Assembly (NCBI RefSeq): GCF_002259755.1
Contig: NZ_MWWY01000002.1
Span: 1 to 59,365 of the forward strand
Length of the DNA stretch: 59,365 nucleotides
Direction: 5' to 3'
Origin: Bifidobacterium hapali
GTDB taxonomy: Bacteria > Actinomycetota > Actinomycetes > Actinomycetales > Bifidobacteriaceae
Numbering within the stretch: the stretch's first letter is position 1; each line of letters opens with the position of its first letter. The position numbers were made by a program, and so were the translations under genes. Positions 53,039-59,365 of the stretch are shown here, one piece after another. The notes beneath the pieces were generated by a model. It did not search any database. It was not told the origin of the DNA and saw only the letters and a program-made list of their open reading frames with translations.

Positions 53039-55114
53039 CTAGATGCTTGAATCGGCGTCGACGCTCATCACGTAGACGTTGCGGCGCAAGGTTTTTGCCT
53101 GCGCTCGCGTAATATCGCCAGCCGCAAGCATATCCTGAATCACACCGAGCTCGATCGCGTAACTTTCGCGCTTGACATCCTCCGCCATCGTAATCATCTT
53201 CGCACTACCGCTCATATTCGGCCGCGCGCGCAACGCCGACTCCGCGCGTCGATAATCAAGCAGCAGCGCTGAACAATGCTCAGTGTTATATGTGTCGCGC
53301 GTCATCTCCTCGTACAACCGCTCAATCACATGATCAAACGCGTCGAGCTGCACCATACGCGAGTGCGCAAAAATCGCGTCGTCACTCACCAGCGGAGCCG
53401 TGCGACGAATACGACTCGACGTGCGCCGAATCAGCGTCATCGTGCGCCGCTGCAACGCGCGCGCCCGACCCTTAATCTGCCACAGCGTACGGCCAGACTT
53501 GCGATCCGTATCAATATGCCGCAGCGAATTCATAATCTGATCAAGCAGTCGTTCGCACGCCTCAATCTCCAGATCACGGCTCGCTTGCGTGCCCTCCTTG
53601 CTACGTTTCGTATCGATCAGCCGCTGCTTAACGTAATCCTTCTCCCAGCCGAGCGCATCAATCTGCAACTGCGCGTAGCCTTGCGGGTCCAGCTCGCCGA
53701 CGCGCTGCTTCAGGCGCGTAATACGCTTGGTATACGAGTCGATCACCATCAAAATCGCACGACGATTCTCATCAGTTACGCGGCCCGTCAACTCTTCAAC
53801 CGTGCGACGCAACACTTCGATCGTAATCTCTGTCAGCTCAACCGACGTGTCCTTCGACCGGTTTGGCGCGAGTAGCGGCAGTAGGAAATTCGCGAGTAGC
53901 AACGTTACGATAATCACGCCCGACGCCACGAAAATCAGTTCGTCACGCATCGGAAACCACGTGCCGTCAATCAGCATGTACGGAATTGTGAACATCAGCG
54001 ACAGTGTGATCGTGCCCTTCGGTCCGCCGAACGTCATCACCGCAGCCGAACGAACACGTTCCGGTGTCATCCGCCGCCGCTGACCAGTCGTCACATCACG
54101 CGCGAGTCGCAACATCACCGTCACCCACACAAACCGCATCACAATCACAACGCCAGATACGAGCAAAATCACACTGATCAACAGCGCATTACTCACGCCA
54201 GGATCATCCCAACTCGTGCCCATCGCACCGGGCAACAGCATGCCGAGCAGAATAAACACCGCGCCGTTAAGTGCGAACGAAAGCACGCCCCACACGCTAT
54301 TCGACACAATATTCGTGCGCGCAACATTCGGGCCGATGCCGGTGCGGTCGAAGCGGATGAACAGGCCGGACGCGACAACCGCGAGAATGCCGGACACGTG
54401 CGCGATGTCCTCCGCGGCCAAATACAGCAGGAACGGCAGAAATAGTTCCATGAGGATGCGCGTGGTGGTCGTCTCCCAGCCGAGCGAACGGATTGTCTCG
54501 AACAACCAGTTAGCGATCATGCCGATCGCAAGGCCGAATAGTGCGCCGCCGATAAACGACGCGACGAATTCGCCTGCTGCTTCGCCGACCTCGAACTGGC
54601 CGGTGACCGCTGCGGCAATCGCGAATTGGAAGCCGACGATGCCGGACGCGTCATTAAACAGTGACTCGCCTTTGAGCACGCCGGTTTGGCGACGGGTGAG
54701 TGCCGCCTCTTTGCCGAGCGAGCTGACTGCGACTGCGTCGGTCGGGCCAAGCGCGGCGCCGAGCGCGAGAGCGGCGGCGAGTGAGATGGCCGGCCAGATC
54801 GCGTGCAGAATGAAGCCGACCGCGATCATGGTTGCGATGGCGAGGCCGATTGCGAGCGACAGGGACAGTTTGATCGAACGCAGTAGCTCTGATTTGTCGA
54901 TTTCGTGCGCTTCGAGGTAGAGCAACGGGGCGATGAACAGCACCATGAACAATTCCGGGTCGAGGCTGACGTCGGGAAAAAACGGGAGTTGCGAGGCGAT
55001 CGCGCCGAGAGCGATCTGCACGAGTGGCGTGGAAACTTTCGGAATAAACCGGCTGATGAATGAAGACAGCACAACCGCCGCGATAATACACAGGATGAGT
55101 TGGAAAACCGCCAC
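53039..55114 (-). CDS. Na+/H+ antiporter, CPA1 family
   Basis: A 691-aa transporter with about twelve membrane helices in residues 1-415 (starts MAVFQLILCIIAAVVLSSFI), the ion-binding pair in ESLFNDASGIVGFQ and GPTDAVAV before it. The remaining 270 residues are a hydrophilic, helical cytosolic domain (RRTVEELTGRVTDENRRAIL onwards), as in bacterial NhaP/YjcE-type proteins, and may sense pH or bind regulators. Exchanges protons for Na+ or K+. The start is GTG 55114 with GGAGG upstream. Confidence 0.92.
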   Translation of the reverse strand: MAVFQLILCIIAAVVLSSFISRFIPKVSTPLVQIALGAIASQLPFFPDVSLDPELFMVLFIAPLLYLEAHEIDKSELLRSIKLSLSLAIGLAIATMIAVGFILHAIWPAISLAAALALGAALGPTDAVAVSSLGKEAALTRRQTGVLKGESLFNDASGIVGFQFAIAAAVTGQFEVGEAAGEFVASFIGGALFGLAIGMIANWLFETIRSLGWETTTTRILMELFLPFLLYLAAEDIAHVSGILAVVASGLFIRFDRTGIGPNVARTNIVSNSVWGVLSFALNGAVFILLGMLLPGAMGTSWDDPGVSNALLISVILLVSGVVIVMRFVWVTVMLRLARDVTTGQRRRMTPERVRSAAVMTFGGPKGTITLSLMFTIPYMLIDGTWFPMRDELIFVASGVIIVTLLLANFLLPLLAPNRSKDTSVELTEITIEVLRRTVEELTGRVTDENRRAILMVIDSYTKRITRLKQRVGELDPQGYAQLQIDALGWEKDYVKQRLIDTKRSKEGTQASRDLEIEACERLLDQIMNSLRHIDTDRKSGRTLWQIKGRARALQRRTMTLIRRTSSRIRRTAPLVSDDAIFAHSRMVQLDAFDHVIERLYEEMTRDTYNTEHCSALLLDYRRAESALRARPNMSGSAKMITMAEDVKRESYAIELGVIQDMLAAGDITRAQAKTLRRNVYVMSVDADSSI

Positions 55115-55250
55115 GTGTGCCTCCTTCTTCCTCCTTCGCCCGCGGTCCGTGTTTAGACTAGCAGCCGATTGTGGCGCGACACGGGTGTGGTTTCGCTGAG
55201 TGAGTTAATTTGGGCGTTGCGGGTGTGGTTGGTTTGGAATGGGTTGTTGG

Positions 55251-55444
55251 GGTTTGTGGCTTGTTGTGGGGTGTATCTTGCAGTTCTAGGTTGTTGAGCC
55301 ATGTATGACGCTTGTTGCGAGTGAAACTGAAATAGTAGAAAGCCCGGAATTCCGGGCTTTCTACTATTTGCATCGTAGTGAATATTGACGTGATATCTCG
55401 TTGACTGACCTAGAACTGCAAGATATACTTCATAACAAGCCAAT
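55251..55444. repeat. MITE-like element, copy 2, with 38-bp perfect palindrome inside
   Basis: Core element 55274-55425 with 18-bp terminal inverted repeats (TATCTTGCAGTTCTAGGT). Weaker inverted similarity extends outwards (GGCTTGTT on both sides). Inside, 55331-55349 and 55350-55368 are exact complements with no loop (AATAGTAGAAAGCCCGGAA). The 194-bp block recurs in the same orientation at 58507-58700 with about five differences. Spurious ORFs cross it. Confidence 0.85.
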
Positions 55445-55661
55445 TGGCTGTTGTTTGACAGATGATGATGGTATAGCGCTGCCGCAACCGGCCGCCATGA
55501 TGATCGGTATTGCCGGTGCAATGATGCGTGATAATGCGTGGGATATTGCATGTTGGATTGCGTTATGATTCATGACCGTATTATCCGCGTACTGGCTTTT
55601 CGCTGGCGCTCACCATTTTTAGGTAGACACGAGACACGCTAGACCCAGCAGCTCCATAAGC

Positions 55662-55771
55662 ATGGCGGAAAACGCTCGCTGACGATAGGCTCAGCGAGCA
55701 AAACCGCCACGTACTGATGTGAGTGGCAGAAAACGCTCACTGAGGACCTCGTCAGCGAGCGTTTTCTGCCA
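55662..55771. repeat. Family A palindrome pair
   Basis: Units start at 55662 (hybrid arms) and 55723 (matching GTGGCAGAAAACGCTC arms), 61 bp apart. Next, 55804-55836 is a hairpin with a 12-bp stem (ATGAAGCCCGAC/GTCGGGCTTCAT). The remaining gap to 56092 is AT-rich with no ORF that I can support and probably holds the promoter of the SWIM operon. Confidence 0.8.
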
Positions 55772-56092
55772 CTCAAGGTCCCACAACAAACCCGTTTAAC
55801 GCAATGAAGCCCGACCGGTAGGTAGTCGGGCTTCATCAGCGAGGAGAAGGAAGAAGAAAGGAAGTTCAGTTGTTCGCAGTTGTTCAGCTGCTAACAGTCA
55901 TATAACCACCTGTTTTAGTACATTACGTGGGCAGTAGCTGGAAGTTATCTGAGAATCATCGTGCTATTGCATATACGCGCCGTGTCTGCGTAATCAGTCA
56001 TTGGTAAACGCTACTGAGGAATGAAATAATAGAAACGTAACGCTAGACTTGAGATTATAGCAAGGGGACACTGGCAGCGGCGAGGAGGCCAT

Positions 56093-57475
56093 ATGGATCG
56101 CATCATCAACGATGGGTATATAAAACTGTTTAATTCCAAGATACTTGAACGTGGCGTCGCGTACTATGACGCGGGCAAAGTCGGACAGCCATCGGTGATT
56201 GCGGAAAATCTGTGGCATGCGGTAGTTCGTGGCACTGAAGATTATCAAGTGGACATTCGATTGCGCAACGGCAACGTGGTATCGGCTGCTTGTACGTGCC
56301 CGTATGCTCAGCGTGCGATGTATTGCAAGCATGTGGCTGCTGTGCTCACCGCTATGGAGGCGATGCAGCGCGGTTCAGATGACTCGCCGTTTCCTGATGA
56401 TGCGCTTAATTGTGTGATGTGTTACGCAAGGCGCGAGTTTCCTGGTCGAGGTTTGAACGAGGCCGATTGGCAGTCGATACGGCATATTTTTGAGACGCTG
56501 TTGTGCGTGAATGATCTGTATGCTGCGTTGACGAAGGAAACCCTAAAACTGCTGCATGAAAAGGTCGTGCTTGATTCGTTCACTAATTCGTCCGTTAACA
56601 ATGCCGAAGACATATCGACTGCAGAGACACGTCGTGAGGCGAGACGTGCTATGGAGAACGATTATGAATCTCGCCATGAAACCTTGTACGAACAGCACGA
56701 GTCACGGTATCGGGCACGTGTTCGCCACGCTAACGCTAAAGAGCACGATGAGAACATGGCAAATATGCGGCTTATTGTCCCGTTTGTTGATGTCTCGCAT
56801 TTCGATGAACTTCCACATACATGGATGACGATTCTCGAAGCGTCATACGAATACTTGCATGATGCCGAAGGTTTACGTCGACTGTACATCTACTACATCC
56901 TTATCGCGCAGACAGATCCTGAAGCGGTGTATGTGCAGAAACTGCGCAATATCAGCGGCGAACACTGGCAGGAAGATTGTGATGAAATCGTCAGATTGTA
57001 TGAAAAGTGCCGTATTTTTGAACATGACGCTCCGACCAATCCAGCGTATGAGCGGCTGCTGAGGGAGGAGGGACTTTCCGATGCAGCGAAACGATATTGT
57101 CGTATTAAATCTACGGACATTCTGGTCCGTATGTTGGATGTGGTTGCGGTAAAACCTGACAATGCGCATCTCGCGTTGGCGCAGATCACGAGGATGCTTG
57201 GCGATCCGGACGCTCCTATATACGAGCGGGACGATAGCCATTCCGCTATGCGCGTGAAACGTTGGCTGAGAAAAGTAGAAGCGGTGTATGGGCTTAAAGC
57301 GGCTTGTGATTTAGCTGCGCAGATTAAAGACATGTTCCCTAGTCGGACAACGCTGATGAATGCAGTGGAAGAGTATCTTCCTTCAGATTCAGATAGTGAG
57401 TCGTTCGATACGGATGATGATGCTGATGATGCTGATGACGCTGATAATGCTACACAGGAGGAAACCTATGACTGA
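56093..57475 (+). CDS. SWIM zinc-finger protein
   Basis: A 460-aa protein. The SWIM finger CxCx8CxH is complete: Cys67, Cys69, Cys78 and His80 in ACTCPYAQRAMYCKHVAAVL. It follows a beta-rich region (GTEDYQVDIRLRNGNVVSAA). From about residue 110 comes a helical region of unknown type, with a block LPHTWMTILEASYEYL and EGLRRLYIYYILIA, and a strongly acidic tail (DDDADDADDADN). SWIM domains bind DNA or proteins and often pair with SNF2 helicases, but none is nearby. The next gene overlaps by 8 bases and encodes a paralogue of the helical part. The pair appears lower in GC than the flanking core genes. Confidence 0.82.
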   Translation: MDRIINDGYIKLFNSKILERGVAYYDAGKVGQPSVIAENLWHAVVRGTEDYQVDIRLRNGNVVSAACTCPYAQRAMYCKHVAAVLTAMEAMQRGSDDSPFPDDALNCVMCYARREFPGRGLNEADWQSIRHIFETLLCVNDLYAALTKETLKLLHEKVVLDSFTNSSVNNAEDISTAETRREARRAMENDYESRHETLYEQHESRYRARVRHANAKEHDENMANMRLIVPFVDVSHFDELPHTWMTILEASYEYLHDAEGLRRLYIYYILIAQTDPEAVYVQKLRNISGEHWQEDCDEIVRLYEKCRIFEHDAPTNPAYERLLREEGLSDAAKRYCRIKSTDILVRMLDVVAVKPDNAHLALAQITRMLGDPDAPIYERDDSHSAMRVKRWLRKVEAVYGLKAACDLAAQIKDMFPSRTTLMNAVEEYLPSDSDSESFDTDDDADDADDADNATQEETYD

Positions 57476-58442
57476 GCTGAGAACGCATGGGGTGGAATCG
57501 CAATCTGTGCAAGCCACGGAATATGCAACGATGCTTGGCGGCGGGGAAGCGCTTCTCGCTGTGTGCGAGTATGCGTTTGACCGTTTTGGCATATCACGTT
57601 TTCGCCGTGATAAACCTGCCTATGACCTACTCATGAACCAGCTTCAGTGGGAACAGATTCGCGAGATATTGCAGCGGATACTGTTGATGCACGATCTCGA
57701 AGCTGCGGTGCAGTTCCATGAAGAGCGATTCATGCGATCGTTGACTAACAGTTGTACTGAAGACGCGCCCGAGATTGGCGGCGCAGATCCGGGATTGCCA
57801 CACGGTTGGTTTACTGTGCTGGAAGCGGCGTATGAACGGTTGGTAGATGTAGACGGGTTGTGTCGTATCTACGCGTATTACATCATCATGGGTGTCGATG
57901 CTGAGGAACTGCTGAAGTTGAACGAATACAGCCCAGTCCCGTTCTTCTTCAATCATTATGTCGAGAAGTTGCACGACCTAGCCGGAGAACGCTGGCCGGA
58001 GTTCGTACAACGAATTGAAAATTTGTATGACAAGTACCGTAGTGATCCGATGTTCCATTCGCGCAACCGGCAGTATGAAGCATTACTAATACAGGAACGG
58101 CATGGCGCTGCTGCGATACAGTACTGTTCTCGACGATGCAAGGATTGGTACGATGAGGCATTAGTGTCGGATTTATTTGCAGTAATGGCGGAATATGACC
58201 TCGGTAAGGCGGCTGATCTGCTACTTCACCCGTTGCATGATGCCGATTCCAAGTTGATGCGTGACAACACTCCCGAAGGCGCTCAACACGTAGTAAATCT
58301 ACTGCGACGAGCCGGTATATCGACTAATGGTGCATTAGTGAGGCAAGAAGCCGAACGTTTGATGCGCATGTACCGGCATCGAGAGCACCTGAAATCTCTG
58401 CTGAAAAATCTTATTAAAGAGCTGCCTCAAGAGATGAATTGA
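57468..58442 (+). CDS. Unknown protein, paralogue of the helical part of the SWIM protein
   Basis: A 324-aa protein with no family I recognise. It aligns with the part of the preceding protein after the zinc finger: LPHGWFTVLEAAYERLVDVD versus LPHTWMTILEASYEYLHDAE, and similar blocks around W-xx-IR-I and TNS. It has no SWIM finger, signal peptide or membrane segment. ATG 57468 has CAGGAGG upstream and overlaps the end of the SWIM gene, so both are made together and probably form a complex. The rest of the frame upstream (to 57360) is the SWIM gene read out of frame. Confidence 0.75.
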   Translation: MTELRTHGVESQSVQATEYATMLGGGEALLAVCEYAFDRFGISRFRRDKPAYDLLMNQLQWEQIREILQRILLMHDLEAAVQFHEERFMRSLTNSCTEDAPEIGGADPGLPHGWFTVLEAAYERLVDVDGLCRIYAYYIIMGVDAEELLKLNEYSPVPFFFNHYVEKLHDLAGERWPEFVQRIENLYDKYRSDPMFHSRNRQYEALLIQERHGAAAIQYCSRRCKDWYDEALVSDLFAVMAEYDLGKAADLLLHPLHDADSKLMRDNTPEGAQHVVNLLRRAGISTNGALVRQEAERLMRMYRHREHLKSLLKNLIKELPQEMN

Positions 58443-58506
58443 CACCGCTTTCCGAAGTTTGAGCGTGGCCGGTTTATGCTTTCCCTGTGTGCGTACTTGT
58501 TGGTGA

Positions 58507-58700
58507 GGTTTGTGGCTTGTTGTGGAGCATATCTTGCAGTTCTAGGTTGTTGAGCCATGTATGACGCTTGTTGCGAGTGAAACTGAAATAGTAGAAAGCC
58601 CGGAATTCCGGGCTTTCTACTATTTGCATCGTAGTGAATATTGACGTGATATCTCGTTGACTGACCTAGAACTGCAAGATGCACTTCATAACAAGCCAAT
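58507..58700. repeat. MITE-like element, copy 3 (direct repeat of copy 2)
   Basis: Core 58530-58680 with TIRs ATCTTGCAGTTCTAGGT / ACCTAGAACTGCAAGAT and the same central palindrome. Differences from copy 2 lie mainly at the element edges. The sequence beyond (CCGCCATGATGATCGG, about 58727) also resembles that right of copy 2 (about 55491), and the right IS3 copy is inserted in this similar sequence. Confidence 0.85.
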
Positions 58701-58783
58701 CAGTCGCCACCTGACAGATGACCGACCGCCATGATGATCGGTATTGCCGGTACAACAGTGCACGACAATGCGCGGGATATCGC

Positions 58784-59365
58784 GGGGGGTGGTGACGTTT
58801 TGTTGGACTTCGTTGTCTGAATGGTCGTTCAGAACGATATCACATGTGTTCAGGCGACGAGCCCGAGCTGGATGCGCTTGTCCATGATGCTCATCCCGTA
58901 TTCGAGTTTGATGCGCTTGTCCCGGTACCAGACCATGTACTCGTCCAGCATCGCAATGAACTCGTCGATCGTGACGCCCTGGAAGCTCCTCTTGTGGAAG
59001 AACTCTTGCTTGAGCCGGCCGAAGAACCCCTCGGCGGCGGCGTTGTCCGGACTGCAGCCCTTCGCGCTCATCGACCTCGTCAATCCATGATCCGTGCAGA
59101 TGCGAATCCATTCAGGCCACCGGTAGTGGCATCCCCGGTCGGAGTGGATGACGGGCGTCTGACCGGGTCGGAGCGTGGCGCACGCGTCCTCGAGCATCCC
59201 GTTGGCCAATGCGGCGTTGGGGCTGGTGCCGATCGTCCAGGCGACCGGCATGCCGTCGTAGCAGTCGATCACCGGCGACAGGTACACCTTGCCCGCGGGG
59301 ATCGAGAACTCGGTGATGTCGGTGACCCACAGCTCATTCGGATTCGCGGCGTGAAAGTCGCGGTT
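58784..59365 (-). mobile_element. IS3-family insertion sequence, right copy, cut by window edge
   Basis: The outer end starts at 58784 with GGGGGGTGGTGACG, an inverted match to the end at 769. Only the orfB side is in the window. Same orientation as the left copy. It interrupts sequence similar to that right of MITE copy 2, near GGGATAT. Confidence 0.85.
58850..59365 (-). CDS. IS3-family transposase OrfB (DDE integrase), 5' truncated by window edge
   Basis: The frame is open from the right edge to TGA at 58850 (171 codons). It holds the catalytic triad of the integrase core: Asp in LWVTDITEFSIPAGK, Asp in VIHSDRGCHY and Glu in AAAEGFFGRLKQEFF, followed by the C-terminal block VWYRDKRIKLEYGMS. 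It cuts and joins DNA ends during transposition. The DDE residues are intact, so the element may be active. Confidence 0.9.
   Translation of the reverse strand, partial: NRDFHAANPNELWVTDITEFSIPAGKVYLSPVIDCYDGMPVAWTIGTSPNAALANGMLEDACATLRPGQTPVIHSDRGCHYRWPEWIRICTDHGLTRSMSAKGCSPDNAAAEGFFGRLKQEFFHKRSFQGVTIDEFIAMLDEYMVWYRDKRIKLEYGMSIMDKRIQLGLVA

Noticed and set aside
55153..55551. Small ORFs at 55153-55551 and 58427-58699 with near-identical translations
   Set aside because: They are the same MITE-like repeat read in one frame; the similarity is nucleotide-level repetition.
1..59365. Region considered as a composite transposon between the two IS3 copies
   Set aside because: The interval carries core genes (trpS, ppc, the division operon); assembly breaks at IS repeats explain the edges better.

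Overview
The window looks like a chromosomal segment from a member of the Bifidobacteriaceae, most likely Bifidobacterium. The basis is the gene content rather than a database match: phosphoenolpyruvate carboxylase, glycogen phosphorylase, an AhpC plus TrxB/AhpF-like pair, DUF3073, CrgA, DUF881, and the actinobacterial pstP-rodA-pbpA-pknA-pknB operon with its two FHA proteins. Shine-Dalgarno sites are strong purine stretches (AAGGAG type). Both window edges cut through IS3-family elements in the same orientation, so the contig probably ends in repeats.

Layout. 1-770: left IS3 copy. 946-8280: carbonic anhydrase, peroxiredoxin and its flavoprotein reductase, PEP carboxylase. 8577-14212: ThrE-type exporter, a DUF559 gene between long inverted repeats, tryptophanyl-tRNA synthetase, DUF3073. 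14334-19931: LytTR response regulator, a kinase without membrane sensor, and two ABC exporter half-transporters. 20006-23358: SCP-like protein, PIN/HTH toxin-antitoxin-like pair, PH-domain protein. 23603-27666: glycogen phosphorylase, small membrane protein, rhomboid protease. 27728-28073: a dense DnaA-box cluster. 28148-34367: THUMP-like methyltransferase, CrgA, DUF881, class E sortase, glutamine amidotransferase. 34977-44135 (minus strand): fhaA-fhaB-pstP-rodA-pbpA-pknA-pknB, translationally coupled by ATGA/GTGA overlaps; with crgA, DUF881 and the amidotransferase this matches the origin-proximal cluster of mycobacteria. 45658-55114: sortase-anchored surface protein, P-type Ca2+-like ATPase, dCTP deaminase, candidate small RNA, esterase, Na+/H+ antiporter. 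56093-58442: SWIM zinc-finger protein and a paralogous partner, bracketed by direct copies of a MITE-like repeat. 58784-59365: right IS3 copy.

The most unusual property lies between the genes. At least seven sequence families of perfect or near-perfect palindromes occur in short tandem arrays. Their arm sequences are unrelated between families, but several have exactly 45-bp units repeated every 63 bp (6 x 10.5 bp). Others have 39-50 bp units spaced 61-64 or 51-52 bp apart (about 6 or 5 helical turns). Arms vary together while loops are free. I know of no named element with this architecture. Other items of interest are the DnaA-box cluster away from dnaA, the SWIM module, the inverted-repeat DUF559 cassette with a flipped core, and a roughly 100-nt structured RNA candidate with a pyrimidine-rich anti-Shine-Dalgarno stretch.
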